From Pseudoxanthomonas sp. PXM03 (GTDB taxonomy: Bacteria; Pseudomonadota; Gammaproteobacteria; Xanthomonadales; Xanthomonadaceae), in contig NZ_JACVAU010000002.1 of the NCBI RefSeq assembly GCF_014852005.1, forward strand, positions 930,001 through 994,000: a DNA stretch of 64,000 bases. The letters run 5' to 3'. The position numbers and the translations under genes were made by a program. The first letter of the stretch is position 1. Every line of letters begins with the position of its first letter. Below, piece by piece: positions 17,954 to 28,257 of this stretch. The notes beneath the pieces were generated by a model. The model was given only the letters and a program-made list of their open reading frames with translations. It had not been told where the DNA came from and searched no databases.

Positions 17954-20900
17954 ATGGACTTCTCAAGATTCTTCATCGACCGGCCGATCTTCGCCGCCGT
18001 GCTGTCGATCGTGATCTTCGCCGCCGGCCTGATCTCGATCCCGTTGCTGCCGATCGGCGAGTACCCCGAAGTGGTACCGCCGTCGGTCGTCGTCCGTACG
18101 GTCTACCCCGGCGCCAACCCCAAGGTGATCGCCGAAACCGTTGCCACGCCGCTGGAGGAAGCCATCAACGGCGTCGAGGACATGATGTACGTCAAGTCCG
18201 TCGCCGGCTCGGATGGCGTGCTGTCGCTGACGGTGACCTTCAAGCCGGGCACCGATCCCGACGAAGCCGCCGTGCGCGTGCAGAACCGCGTGGCGCAGGC
18301 GCAGGCGCGCCTGCCCGAGGACGTGCGCCGGCAGGGCGTCACCACCCAGAAGCAGTCGCCCGTGTTCCTCATGGTCGTGCACCTGACCTCGAAGGACGGC
18401 AAGTACGATTCGCTGTACCTGCGCAACTACATGCGCCTGCACGTCAAGGATGAGCTGGCTCGCATCCAGGGCGTCGGCGATGCGCAGCAGTTCGGCGGCG
18501 GCGACTACGCGATGCGCCTGTGGCTGGACCCCGACAAGGTGGCCGCCCGCGGCATGACCGCCGGCGACGTGCTGCGCGCCGTGCGCGAACAGAACGTGCA
18601 GGTCTCGGCCGGCCAGCTCGGTGCCGAGCCGATGCCGAACGGCAGCGACTTCCTGCTGCCGATCAACGCCAAGGGCCGTCTGGAAACCGTCGAGGAATTC
18701 GGCAACATCGTGCTGAAGAGCGGCACCGACGGCGAGATCGTGCGCCTGGCCGATGTCGCCCGCATCGAACTGGCGGCCGGCGACTACACCCTGCGCGCCC
18801 GCCTGGACGGCAAGAACGCCTCGGCCATCGGCATCTTCCAGGCCCCCGGCGCCAACGCGCTGGAGATCCGCGACGCCGTGGTCGCCAAGATGGACGAGAT
18901 CCGCCCCACGCTGCCGCCGGGCGTGGAGATCCAGTCGATCTACGACACCACCATCTTCGTCCGCGACTCCATCAAGTCCGTCGTCATGACCCTGCTGGAA
19001 GCCACCCTGCTGGTGGTGCTGGTGGTGATCCTGTTCCTGCAGACCTGGCGCGCCTCCATCATCCCGTTGCTGGCGGTGCCGGTCTCGGTGGTCGGTACGT
19101 TCGCCGTGCTGTACCTGCTGGGCTACTCGATCAACACCTTGACCCTGTTCGGCCTGGTGCTGGCCATCGGCATCGTGGTGGACGACGCCATCGTGGTGGT
19201 GGAGAACGTCGAGCGCCACATCGAACTCGGCGCCACGCCGCTGGAAGCGGCCCACCTGGCAATGAAGGAAGTCTCCGGCCCGATCATCGCCATCGCGCTG
19301 GTGCTCTGTGCGGTGTTCGTGCCGATGGCTTTCCTGACCGGCGTGACCGGCCAGTTCTACAAGCAGTTCGCCGTCACCATCGCCATCTCGACGGTCATCT
19401 CGGCGATCAACTCGCTGACCCTGTCGCCGGCGCTGGCCGCCAAGTTGCTGAAATCGCACCATGCGCCGAAGGACGGCCCGTCGCGGCTGATCGACCGCCT
19501 GTTCGGCTGGCTGTTCCGTCCGTTCAACCGCTTCTTCAACCGCAGCTCGCAGGGCTACGAAGGCGCGGTGTCCCGCGCGCTCGGCAAGCGCGGTGCGGTG
19601 TTCGCGGTCTACATGGTGCTGCTGATCGGCGCGGGCCTCATGTTCAAGGCGGTGCCGGCGGGCTTCATTCCCGTGCAGGACAAGCTGTACGTGATCGCCG
19701 GCGTGAAGATGCCGGAAGGCGCCTCGATCGAACGTACCGACACCGTGCTCAAGAAGATGGCGGCACTCGCCAACGAAGTCGACGGCGTCGCCAGCGAGAT
19801 CGCGTTCCCGGGCCTCAACCCGCTGCAGTTCACCAACACACCCAACAACGGTGTGATCTTCTTCACCCTCGACCCCTTCGGTGAGCGCTCGCGTTCGGCC
19901 GAGGAGATCACCGCCGAACTCAACCAAAAGTTCTCCACCATCCAGGAAGGCTTCACCTTCGCCTTCATGCCGCCGCCCATCCAGGGCCTGGGCAATGGTT
20001 CCGGCTGGTCGCTGTTCATCGAGGACCGCACCCGCCTGGGCTATGGCGAACTGCAGAACGCCGTGCAGGCGTTCCAGGGCGCGGCGTCGCAGACGCCGGG
20101 CCTGGGCTTCCCGATCAGCAGCTACCAGGCCAACGTGCCGCAGCTGGATGCCGAGGTCGACCGGGTGAAGGCGAAGGCGCAGGGCGTGCCGCTGACCGAG
20201 CTGTTCGACACGCTGCAGACCTATCTCGGTTCGGCCTACGTCAACGACTTCAACATGTTCGGCCGTACCTGGCAGGTGATCGCCCAGGCCGACGGTCCGT
20301 TCCGCGACAACGTCGAGGACATCGCCAATCTGCGTACCCGCAACGGCAATGGCGAGATGGTGCCGATCGGCAGCATGGTCAGCGTCAAGCAGACCTACGG
20401 CCCGGACCCGGTGATCCGCTTCAACGGGTATCCCGCCGCAGACCTGCTGGGCGACGCCGATCCGCGCGTGCTGTCCTCCGGCGAAGCCATGGCCAAGGTC
20501 GCCGAGCTGGCGCAGCAGGTGCTGCCGACCGGCATGGGCATCGGCTGGAGCGATCTGAGCTACCAGCAGATGACGCAGGGCGGCGCGGCGCTGGTGGTGT
20601 TCCCGCTGGCCGTGCTGCTGGCGTTCCTGGTGCTGGCCGCGCTGTACGAAAGCTGGACGCTGCCGCTGGCGGTGATCCTGATCGTGCCCATGACGCTGCT
20701 GTCCGCCCTGTTCGGCGTGTGGCTGGCCGGTGGCGACAACAACGTGTTCGTGCAGGTGGGCCTGGTGGTACTGATGGGCCTGGCGTGCAAGAACGCCATC
20801 CTGATCGTCGAGTTCGCCCGCGAGCTGGAGCTGCAGGGCAAGGGCATCGTCGAATCAGCACTGGAATCCTGTCGCCTGCGCCTGCGTCCGATCATCATGA

Positions 20901-21124
20901 CGTCGGTGGCCTTCATCGCCGGCACCGTGCCGCTGGTGCTGTCCAGCGGTGCCGGCGCCGAAGTCCGCTCGATCACCGGCATCACGGTGTTCGCCGGCAT
21001 GCTGGGCGTCACCCTGTTCGGCCTGTTCCTGACGCCGGTGTTCTACGTGGCCCTGCGCAAGCTGGCCAACCGTCCGCTCGTTTCCCATGCGCCGGCCAAC
21101 GCCGATGCACATGCCCATTCCTGA
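17954..21124 (+). CDS. RND multidrug efflux permease (MexF-like)
   Basis: 1056 residues, the normal length for the HAE1 family. It is an inner-membrane proton-driven pump with 12 helices and two large periplasmic loops. The N-terminus MDFSRFFIDRPIFAAVLSIV is close to MexF. Helix 4 carries the proton-relay pair in GIVVDDAIVVVENVER, and helix 10 the conserved Lys in GLACKNAILIVEFA. Substrates of MexF-type pumps include chloramphenicol, quinolones and aromatic or nitrosative stress products; the substrate here is inferred only by similarity. It is followed 27 bp later by an SDR gene. Confidence 0.95.
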   Translation: MDFSRFFIDRPIFAAVLSIVIFAAGLISIPLLPIGEYPEVVPPSVVVRTVYPGANPKVIAETVATPLEEAINGVEDMMYVKSVAGSDGVLSLTVTFKPGTDPDEAAVRVQNRVAQAQARLPEDVRRQGVTTQKQSPVFLMVVHLTSKDGKYDSLYLRNYMRLHVKDELARIQGVGDAQQFGGGDYAMRLWLDPDKVAARGMTAGDVLRAVREQNVQVSAGQLGAEPMPNGSDFLLPINAKGRLETVEEFGNIVLKSGTDGEIVRLADVARIELAAGDYTLRARLDGKNASAIGIFQAPGANALEIRDAVVAKMDEIRPTLPPGVEIQSIYDTTIFVRDSIKSVVMTLLEATLLVVLVVILFLQTWRASIIPLLAVPVSVVGTFAVLYLLGYSINTLTLFGLVLAIGIVVDDAIVVVENVERHIELGATPLEAAHLAMKEVSGPIIAIALVLCAVFVPMAFLTGVTGQFYKQFAVTIAISTVISAINSLTLSPALAAKLLKSHHAPKDGPSRLIDRLFGWLFRPFNRFFNRSSQGYEGAVSRALGKRGAVFAVYMVLLIGAGLMFKAVPAGFIPVQDKLYVIAGVKMPEGASIERTDTVLKKMAALANEVDGVASEIAFPGLNPLQFTNTPNNGVIFFTLDPFGERSRSAEEITAELNQKFSTIQEGFTFAFMPPPIQGLGNGSGWSLFIEDRTRLGYGELQNAVQAFQGAASQTPGLGFPISSYQANVPQLDAEVDRVKAKAQGVPLTELFDTLQTYLGSAYVNDFNMFGRTWQVIAQADGPFRDNVEDIANLRTRNGNGEMVPIGSMVSVKQTYGPDPVIRFNGYPAADLLGDADPRVLSSGEAMAKVAELAQQVLPTGMGIGWSDLSYQQMTQGGAALVVFPLAVLLAFLVLAALYESWTLPLAVILIVPMTLLSALFGVWLAGGDNNVFVQVGLVVLMGLACKNAILIVEFARELELQGKGIVESALESCRLRLRPIIMTSVAFIAGTVPLVLSSGAGAEVRSITGITVFAGMLGVTLFGLFLTPVFYVALRKLANRPLVSHAPANADAHAHS

Positions 21125-21151
21125 CCCTTCCCCCCATCACGAGGCAAAGCC

Positions 21152-21894
<743 letters not shown>

Positions 21895-21901
<7 letters not shown>

Positions 21902-23310
21902 TCCGTTCCCTCACGCTGGGCGTGGCAGCCGCGCTGCTCGCCGGCTGCGTCACCGTGGGCCCCGACTACACCGCACCGCAAACCGCACCGGCGGCACTGC
22001 AGCATGCGGCATCGGCCGGCTACGTGGCGGACCATCCGGTCGCCACGTGGTGGGGCCAGTTCGACGACCCGGTGCTGGACCAGCTGGTGCGCGATTCGCT
22101 GCTGGCCAATCCCGACGTACGCATCGCGATATCGCGCGTCAACGAAGCGCGCGCGGTGTTCTCCGAACGCCGCCTGGACCTGGCCCCGCATGTCACCGCC
22201 GGCGTGGAAGGCACGCGCACCAAGCAGCCCGTGGAAGGACAGGGCCGCGTGGAGACCGACAGCTACTCCGCCGGCTTCGACGCCGCGTGGGAGCTGGACC
22301 TGTTCGGTCGCGTGCGCCGCAATACCGAAGCCGCGCACGCGGACCTGCAGGCGCAGCGCAATGACCTGCAGGCCGCGCAGGTGAGCGTGGCTGCGGAGGT
22401 GGCGCGCAACTACTTCGAACTGCGCGGTACGCAGAAGCGGCTGGAGGTGGCGCGCCGCATTCTGGAGACGCTGGGCGACACCCAGCGCCTGACCGAATCG
22501 CGTTTCGACCTGGGCGCCGGCAGCCAGCTGGAAGTGCAGAGCAGCCTGGCGCGCGTGCGTGCGGTGGAAGCCGACGTGCCCGCACTGGAAGCGAGCGAAG
22601 GCCAGTCGCGGCATCGGCTCGCCGTGCTGGTGGGCAAGCGCCCGGGTGAACTGGACGCATTGCTCGCCCCGCGCGAGGCCCCGGCGTTCGCCAAGGCCCT
22701 GCCGATCGGCGACACCACCGAACTGCTGCGCCAGCGCCCCGACGTGCGCGCGGCCGAACGTCGCCTGGCGGCGGCCACGGCCCGCGTCGGCGTGGCAACG
22801 GCCGATCTGTTCCCGCGGGTCAGCCTGCGCGGCTTCATCGGCTTCCTGTCCGGCGGCTGGGGCAACCTGGTGAGCGGCGACAACCGGGCCTGGCAGGTCA
22901 CGCCCTCGATCAGCTGGGCCGCGTTCGACATGGGCAGCGTGCGCGCACGCCTGCGTGCCAGCGAAGCCCAGGCCGATGGCGTGGCGGCGCAGTACGAAAA
23001 GACCGTGCTGGGTGCCCTGGAGGAAACGGAAAACGCACTGCTGTCCTATGCCAAGCAGCAGGCACAGCTGAAATTCCGGCTGGAACAATCCGTTGCCGCG
23101 CGCCGTGCAGCAGAACTGGCGGAAGTCCGGTATCGTGCCGGCTCGTCCGACTTCCTCACCCTGCTGGACGCGCAGCGTACCCAGCTGGCCGCCGACGACG
23201 CGCTGGCACAGGCAGAGGCAGGCGTGAATGTCGGGGTGGTGGCGATCTACAAATCGCTGGGCGGCTGGGGCGAACAGGACGTGGCCCCCGCGTTGGCGGC
23301 GCAGCCCTGA
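21895..23310 (+). CDS. RND outer-membrane factor lipoprotein (OprN/NodT family)
   Basis: 471 residues. It starts at the ATG at 21895, inside the SDR's last codons (7-bp overlap), so it is translationally coupled. The signal peptide ends with LLAGC (acceptor Cys18), followed by VTVGPDYTAP, the standard start of NodT-type factors. Two TolC-like repeats are visible, each with the long helical stretches and the RPDVRAAERRLAAA signature. It forms the outer-membrane exit duct for the pump. The operon ends about 50 bp later at a hairpin. Confidence 0.94.
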
Positions 23311-23360
23311 GCCTGACGCGTCGCCTTCACTCGCCCTGACCCAACCTGGAAAATGTACCG

Positions 23361-23385
23361 CCGCGCCCACGGGCGCGGCTTGTTC
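23361..23385 (+). terminator. Terminator of the RND operon
   Basis: The 8-bp inverted repeat CCGCGCCC/GGGCGCGG (23361-23368 and 23371-23378) is followed by CTTGTTCCCCTT. It stands between the efflux operon and the pagL-like gene. Confidence 0.65.
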
Positions 23386-23398
23386 CCCTTGATCGAGT

Positions 23399-23986
23399 GT
23401 GTCCGTGTCCAACCAGAACCTTGCCGTCACCCCCCCACGCGCCCGTCGCCCCTTCCCCCTTCCCTTGCTGAGCCGCTGGTCCCTGGCCGGCCTGCTGGCA
23501 CTTGCCGCCGGTACCGCCACCGCCGCCGAGCCGCGCGCGGCCTGGTTCGTGCAGGGCGGCGTCGCCGAAGACGCGCACGCGCTGACCGTCGGCGCGAGCC
23601 GCGACTGGCGTTGGGAAAAGCAGTACCGCTACGGCCACGTCAGCGGCCAGTGGCAGGGCGAGATCGGCCGCTGGCACAGCGACAGCGACAACAGCACGCA
23701 GGTCGGCTTCACGCCCGCGCTGCGCTGGCGTCCGAATGGCTGGAGCGAAGGCTGGTTCGTCGAAGGCGGCATCGGCGTGAACGTGATCTTCCCGAAGTAC
23801 AACACACGGAAGAAAGAGTTCGGCACCACCTTCAACTTCGGCGACCACATCGCCGTGGGCAAGGCCTTCGGCGCGGATCGCCAGCACGAATGGTCGCTGC
23901 GCTTCCAGCATTTCTCCAACGCACGCATCGAGAAGCCGAACCCGGGCGAGAACTTCCTGCAGTTCCGCTATACGCACCGGCTTTGA
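23399..23986 (+). CDS. pagL: PagL-type lipid A 3-O-deacylase
   Basis: 195 residues; the ORF opens with GTG at 23399, or possibly the GTG two codons later. After a basic N-terminus comes a signal peptide (about 24-42, ending TAA). The mature part is the short beta-barrel of the PagL family, with the catalytic pair His171-x-Ser173 in RFQHFSNA and a Glu at 184 that could complete the triad. The enzyme would remove the 3-position acyl chain of lipid A in the outer membrane and so change LPS recognition. Confidence 0.85.
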   Translation: MSVSNQNLAVTPPRARRPFPLPLLSRWSLAGLLALAAGTATAAEPRAAWFVQGGVAEDAHALTVGASRDWRWEKQYRYGHVSGQWQGEIGRWHSDSDNSTQVGFTPALRWRPNGWSEGWFVEGGIGVNVIFPKYNTRKKEFGTTFNFGDHIAVGKAFGADRQHEWSLRFQHFSNARIEKPNPGENFLQFRYTHRL

Positions 23987-23998
23987 CGTTCCGACTTT

Positions 23999-24122
23999 TG
24001 TAGGAGCGACGTAAGTCGCGACCGCGAGAACGGAGGCTCCAGCGAATCCACAGCAAGCGCGGCGGGTACTGGCGCTACAAAGACCATCACGCCGTGCGGT
24101 CGCGACTCACGTCGCTCCTACA
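23999..24122. repeat. REPIN-type element, copy 2
   Basis: Inverted REP pair: TGTAGGAGCGACGTAAGTCG... at 23999-24025 and the complement at 24094-24122, separated by about 70 bp. The arms match the 12.9-kb and 26.4-kb copies. It lies between the convergent pagL and lipocalin genes. Confidence 0.85.
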
Positions 24123-24139
24123 ACGGCAACATGCGTCTT

Positions 24140-24688
24140 CTATCTCAGCGGCGCCGCCATGATCAACGGGGCCAGGTCGTAACCCATCGCTTCGGCCTTC
24201 GCCTTCAGCTGCTCGAACTGCGCGCGCTCCATCGACGGCTCGCGCGACAGGATCCACAGGTAGTCGCGGCCGGGTTCGCCCACCATCGCCCACTGGTACT
24301 CCGGGTCGAGCGCGATCACCCAGTAGTCCGCCCATACCCAGGGCAGCCATGACAGCCATTCGGGGGCGAAGCGGACCTCCAGCCGACCCGGGTGACCTTC
24401 CACCGCACGTGCCACGCCCTGGGCCTGGTCGATGCTGCCGTCCTTCGTCCTGCACGCATTGAGCACACCGATCTTCCCCGGCGCATCCAGCGAATAGCGC
24501 GCGGTGATGTCGCCCACGCACTGCTTCTGGAATGCCATCGGCAGGTGCGCGATCTCATGCCACTGTCCGGCATAGCGCGAGATGTCCAGCTGTGGCACCG
24601 AGGTGACGGGCGCGGCGGCCTGCACGGAGAACATGCTGCACGCCAGCAGCGCGGCAACGGTGATCGGACCCAGGTGTCGGCGGTTCAT
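24140..24688 (-). CDS. blc: Bacterial lipocalin (Blc-like)
   Basis: 182 residues. The N-terminus is a signal peptide with a Cys in LLAC (17), which could be a lipobox, although cleavage after VQA by signal peptidase I is also possible. The lipocalin signature appears as RYAGQWHEIAHLP (G-x-W), followed by strands including ARYSLDAPGKIGVLN and YWVIALDPEYQWAMVGEP, and the closing RxP-type segment YLWILSREP. Family members bind fatty acids or lysophospholipids at the outer membrane under envelope stress. Confidence 0.92.
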   Translation of the reverse strand: MNRRHLGPITVAALLACSMFSVQAAAPVTSVPQLDISRYAGQWHEIAHLPMAFQKQCVGDITARYSLDAPGKIGVLNACRTKDGSIDQAQGVARAVEGHPGRLEVRFAPEWLSWLPWVWADYWVIALDPEYQWAMVGEPGRDYLWILSREPSMERAQFEQLKAKAEAMGYDLAPLIMAAPLR

Positions 24689-24800
24689 CGGTCACGCCCT
24701 TGATGGATGAAAAAGGTGGAAGGCATACGCCAGAAACAGAGGAGCGGATGCACCCTACGCTGGAGTACATCCGCTCCGTGCCACACCTCGGAACCGCGGC

Positions 24801-25154
24801 TTACTTCGCGGCGAGTGTCAGGCCGCCGGCGTCAACCTTGGAAACGCCCTTGATCTGCTTGGCCACTGCGATGGCCTTGTCCTTCTGCGCCTGGTTGGAA
24901 ACGGCGCCGGTGAGCGTCACCACCCCATTGACGGTCTCGACCTTGATGTCGAGGCCGGACACGTTTTCCGTGGCCAGCAGGTCGGCTTTCACCTTGGTGG
25001 TGATCCAGGTGTCGTTGACGGGCTGCGAGGAGTCGTTCTGCGTGTTCTCCTCGGGCTCGTTGGGGGGATTGTCGGCCAGCACATGGGCGCTGGAGAACAA
25101 CAGGGCCGTCGACAGAGCGGCGGTCAACATCGAACGTGTGCGTACATGGTTCAT
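24801..25154 (-). CDS. BON-domain periplasmic protein
   Basis: 117 residues from the ATG at 25154, which follows GAAAGGAGAAAG. Signal peptide of about 27 residues (ending VLA), an acidic, Asn- and Pro-rich linker, then a single BON domain: DTWITTKVKADLLA, VETVNGVVTLTGAV and AVAKQIKGVSKVD. OsmY-like proteins have two BON domains; this is a one-domain form. Such proteins are linked to osmotic and envelope stress and are thought to contact phospholipid. Upstream ATG 25211 has no ribosome site. Confidence 0.9.
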   Translation of the reverse strand: MNHVRTRSMLTAALSTALLFSSAHVLADNPPNEPEENTQNDSSQPVNDTWITTKVKADLLATENVSGLDIKVETVNGVVTLTGAVSNQAQKDKAIAVAKQIKGVSKVDAGGLTLAAK

Positions 25155-25324
25155 GGTTCTTTCTCCTTTCGTGGTGCGTTCGGAGTGTCGGGGCGCGGGG
25201 GTACAGCGCACGTGAAGAGGATACGTACTGTTCAGTTAAGCGTTGCGTGACGTTCATGCAGGTGGACGCGTGATCAACGCGCGCGTTGCACCTACCATGT
25301 CCACTGGCTTCTGGAATTGTCCGC

Positions 25325-26365
25325 ATGACTGACACACTCAACGTCGCACTGGTCGGCTACGGCTTCGTGGGCAAGGTGTTCCACGCACCCCTGATCCAGG
25401 CCACGCCCGGCCTCGCACTGCATACGGTGGTTTCGCGCGACGCCGGCAAGGTGCACGCCGACTGGCCCCGCACGCATGTCACTCCCGATGCACACGCTGC
25501 CTTCTCGGATCCCGCCGTGGACCTGGTGGTCATCGCCTCTCCGAACGACTCGCACGCACCGCTGGCAATCGCGGCGCTCGGCCTGGGCAAGCATGTGGTG
25601 GTGGACAAACCGTTCACCCTCACGTTGCGGGAGGCGCGGGAGGTCGTGGCGGCCGCGGCGCACGCGGGGCGCGTGGTCAGCGTGTTCCAGAACCGTCGCT
25701 GGGATGCGGATTTCCTGACCGTGCAGCGTTTGATCGATGAAGGGACGATCGGGCGCGTGGCCGAATTCCACTCGCACTTCGACCGCTTCCGCCCCGCCGT
25801 GCAGGACCGCTGGCGCGAGCGCGACGAACCCGGCGGCGGGCTGTGGTACGACCTGGGCCCGCACCTGCTGGACCAGGCAGTGCAGCTGTTCGGCGTTCCC
25901 GAGTCGATCACGGCCGACATCGCCCGCCTGCGCGACGGCGCGCGCGCACCGGACTACTTCGACGTCACGCTCCGCTATCCGCACCACCGCGCACTCCTGC
26001 ATGCGTCCGCGCTCGTCGCCGGCAACGGCCTGCGCTTCGCGGTGCACGGCACGCGCGGCAGCTACCTCAAGCACGGGCTGGACGTGCAGGAAGACCAGTT
26101 GCGTGCCGGCGTGGTGCCGGGCGCGCCGGGCTGGGGCGTGGATACGCGTGCGGGAGAACTGGTGGCCGAACGCGAAGGCCGTCTCGTCGCCGGCGTCGCG
26201 CAGGCCGAGGCCGGCGACTATCGCCGCTATTACGGCGGCATCCGCGATGCGATCCTGCTGGGCACCGCGCCCCCGGTGACGACCCAGGAAGCGCTGGACG
26301 TGATGCGCCTGATCGAGTCGGGCGTGCAAAGCAGCGAGGAGCAGCGCGCGATCCCGCTGGGCTGA
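25325..26365 (+). CDS. Gfo/Idh/MocA-family oxidoreductase
   Basis: 346 residues. N-terminal Rossmann domain with VALVGYGFVGKVFHAPLI (GxGxxG) and the family signature DKPFTLTLREA; the Lys is the usual catalytic residue. The second domain has GGGLWYDLGPHLLDQA, where the His is also conserved. The arrangement is that of YhhX/YdgJ-type NAD(P)-dependent dehydrogenases acting on sugars or inositols; the substrate is not deducible. The start at 25325 fits the family N-terminus. A TACCAT box is about 27 bp upstream. Confidence 0.9.
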   Translation: MTDTLNVALVGYGFVGKVFHAPLIQATPGLALHTVVSRDAGKVHADWPRTHVTPDAHAAFSDPAVDLVVIASPNDSHAPLAIAALGLGKHVVVDKPFTLTLREAREVVAAAAHAGRVVSVFQNRRWDADFLTVQRLIDEGTIGRVAEFHSHFDRFRPAVQDRWRERDEPGGGLWYDLGPHLLDQAVQLFGVPESITADIARLRDGARAPDYFDVTLRYPHHRALLHASALVAGNGLRFAVHGTRGSYLKHGLDVQEDQLRAGVVPGAPGWGVDTRAGELVAEREGRLVAGVAQAEAGDYRRYYGGIRDAILLGTAPPVTTQEALDVMRLIESGVQSSEEQRAIPLG

Positions 26366-26374
26366 CTGCTTCCC

Positions 26375-26518
26375 TGTAGGAGCGGCGCGAGTCGCGACCG
26401 CATGGCCGGATCACCCAAGGCACCAGGTGCATTGCGCTCACCCGGACGACATGTCGGGAGCGCGCCCGGGATCCTGTGTTGCGGATGGCGTGCGGTCGCG
26501 ACTCACGTCGCTCCTACA
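26375..26518. repeat. REPIN-type element, copy 3
   Basis: Inverted REP pair at 26375-26404 (TGTAGGAGCGGCGCGAGTCG...) and 26489-26518, separated by about 85 bp, between the convergent oxidoreductase and HAD genes. The left arm has diverged at two bases relative to the other copies. Confidence 0.85.
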
Positions 26519-26529
26519 GGAACGCAGAT

Positions 26530-27147
26530 TCAGGCCACCGCCTTGCCGCGATACGTCCGATGGTGCGCCATCGCCAGCATGGCTTGGTCTTCAGGCGTAT
26601 CGCCGTAGGCATGGATGGCGGCATACGCCCTTGGATCGCATAGCGCGTGCACGCGGCGCACCTTTTCTTCGCCGACGCATTGCGGCCCGGCATAGCCGGT
26701 AATGCGTCCATTCCGTTCGGCCAGCACCGAGCACAGCAGGTCGACGCCGTGTGTCGCGCACCACGGGGCGAGATACACGTCCAGCCCGCCCGAGACGACC
26801 ACGATGCGGTCGCCACGCTCGCGATGCCACGCCAGTCGCGCCATCGCCTCCGGCCGCAGCACCCCGGGCAGCGCGTCATGCGCGAAGGCTGCGCCCTGCG
26901 CCCGCAGGCGTTCCGCATCCACGCCGCGCAGTCCCACCTGCACGATGCTGGCCCGGGTGGGATTGCCCGCCACCCAGCCACGCCGGTAGCCGAACACCAC
27001 CGGCGCGAGCAGCACGCTGCCGACCAGCAGCCGCGAACGCGCGACGGCATGGCGCATGAAATCCGGAAACGTCTCGCGCGTGGTCAGCGTGCCGTCGAAG
27101 TCGAACAGCGCAAGGTCCCGTCCGCCCGTGTGCTCAGTGGCCACCAT
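26530..27147 (-). CDS. HAD-family phosphatase (HAD-IB, SerB-like)
   Basis: 205 residues. Motif I is DFDGTLT (16-22) with nucleophile Asp16 and Asp18; motif II is VVSGG (around 118); motif III and IV lie in the second half (YGDTPEDQAML). The helical cap is between motifs I and II. The layout matches HAD-IB hydrolases such as SerB and the YfhB-type enzymes, which dephosphorylate small metabolites. Its start overlaps the end of the DUF2059 gene by 14 bp, so the two are co-transcribed. Confidence 0.88.
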   Translation of the reverse strand: MVATEHTGGRDLALFDFDGTLTTRETFPDFMRHAVARSRLLVGSVLLAPVVFGYRRGWVAGNPTRASIVQVGLRGVDAERLRAQGAAFAHDALPGVLRPEAMARLAWHRERGDRIVVVSGGLDVYLAPWCATHGVDLLCSVLAERNGRITGYAGPQCVGEEKVRRVHALCDPRAYAAIHAYGDTPEDQAMLAMAHHRTYRGKAVA

Positions 27148-27661
27148 GCGGTGCCGTCGCCTCGGGCTCTGCCTGGGCGTTTTCCAGCTCCTCGGCCAGC
27201 AGCTTCTGCATCTCGGGCATCAGGCTGCCCATGCGCGACTGCATCGCCTCCATCGAGTGCTGCATGACCACCGGCATCTTGTCGACCACGGCCTGCCCGG
27301 CTGGCGTCCGGTAGAACACGAGCATGCCCTGCACCTCGTCCTCGGTGAACGACTTGCCGTAGATGTCGACGTACATCGGCGCCAGCACCTCCCAGGACAA
27401 CTCCTTCTTCATCAACGCCATCATGCGCGTGCTGAGCCGGTCGACGCGGGCCTGCTGTTCGGCGGACAACGTGCCCCCGAACGCCTGGCGCATCGAACCC
27501 GCGTACATGGCGTCCATCTGGGCATACACCTGGTCCAGCATCTGGCGCGTCTTCGTGACGTCCAGCAGCTCGCGCACCGAGGCTTCGCTGGCCGGCGCGG
27601 CGGCGGCAGTGAATACGGGCGACACCACGACAAACAACAAGCACAGCATCCACTTCTTCAT
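27134..27661 (-). CDS. DUF2059 exported protein
   Basis: 175 residues from the ATG at 27661 (AGGAGG upstream). Signal peptide of about 20 residues (MKKWMLCLLFVVV..., ending AAA). The mature part is alpha-helical and matches DUF2059: VRELLDVTKTRQMLDQVYAQM, WEVLAPMYVDIYGKSFTEDEV and FYRTPAGQAVVDKMP. The family is common in the proteobacterial periplasm and its function is unknown. The tail is Glu-, Ala- and His-rich. A TATGCT box lies on the complement of 27699-27704. Confidence 0.9.
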   Translation of the reverse strand: MKKWMLCLLFVVVSPVFTAAAAPASEASVRELLDVTKTRQMLDQVYAQMDAMYAGSMRQAFGGTLSAEQQARVDRLSTRMMALMKKELSWEVLAPMYVDIYGKSFTEDEVQGMLVFYRTPAGQAVVDKMPVVMQHSMEAMQSRMGSLMPEMQKLLAEELENAQAEPEATAPHGGH

Positions 27662-27722
27662 GCGTCCTCCTATGCGGCGCCAACCTTGGCGCCCGCGCAG
27701 CATAGGACATCTCCCATCCCGC

Positions 27723-28187
27723 TTACCCGTCCGCTTCCAGCAACCGGGCACCGGGGCCCTCCTCGCCCAGTTCGTCCCACGGATTGCGCAACGGGCACGC
27801 CTTCAACGAGAGGCAGCCGCAGCCGATGCAACCGTCGAGCTGGTCGCGCAAGCGGGTGAGGCTGGCAATGCGGGCCTCGAGTGCGGCATGCCAGCGCGCG
27901 GAGAGCTTCTTCCAGTCGGCGGCGGTGGGCGTGCGGTTGTCGGGCAATGAGGACAACGCAGACTGGATCTCCGCCAGCGGAATGCCGGTGCGTTGCGCGA
28001 CCTTGATGACGGCCACGCGGCGCAGCACCTCGCGTGGATAGCGGCGCTGGTTGCCCGCATTGCGCCAGCTGTGGATCAGTCCCTTCGCTTCGTAGAAGTG
28101 CAGGGTGGAGACCGCGACGCCGGAACGCGCGGCCACCTGGCCGACGGTGAGTTCCGTTTCGATGGGCGGATGCTGTTTTCCAGGCAT
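27723..28187 (-). CDS. soxR: Redox-sensing MerR-family activator SoxR
   Basis: 154 residues, the normal length. N-terminal MerR winged helix ([24 protein letters not shown]), a dimerisation helix, and the [2Fe-2S] cluster cysteines 120, 123, 125 and 131 in [12 protein letters not shown]. SoxR is activated by redox-cycling compounds. Outside enteric bacteria it usually controls its own small regulon rather than soxS. A perfect SoxR box lies in the divergent promoter region, and the neighbouring gene encodes an FMN reductase, a typical direct target. Confidence 0.96.
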   Translation of the reverse strand: MPGKQHPPIETELTVGQVAARSGVAVSTLHFYEAKGLIHSWRNAGNQRRYPREVLRRVAVIKVAQRTGIPLAEIQSALSSLPDNRTPTAADWKKLSARWHAALEARIASLTRLRDQLDGCIGCGCLSLKACPLRNPWDELGEEGPGARLLEADG

Positions 28188-28193
28188 GGCGGG

Positions 28194-28224
28194 TTGACCT
28201 CAAGATTGCTTGAGGTTCTACCCT
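28194..28224 (+). promoter_or_regulatory. SoxR-controlled promoter and SoxR box
   Basis: The 18-bp palindrome CCTCAAG-ATTG-CTTGAGG occupies 28198-28215 and matches the classical SoxR operator. A -35 TTGACC (28194-28199) and a -10 TACCCT (28219-28224) flank it with a 19-bp spacer, the over-long spacing that MerR-family activators correct. It drives the plus-strand FMN reductase gene and may also affect soxR. Confidence 0.88.
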
Positions 28225-28257
28225 GCCCGCCTCTCCCCTGGCAATACGTGGACCGGC

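Noticed and set aside
17963..19927. A 654-codon minus-strand ORF over the RND pump
   Set aside because: Mirror frame of the pump gene; no ribosome site, no domains.
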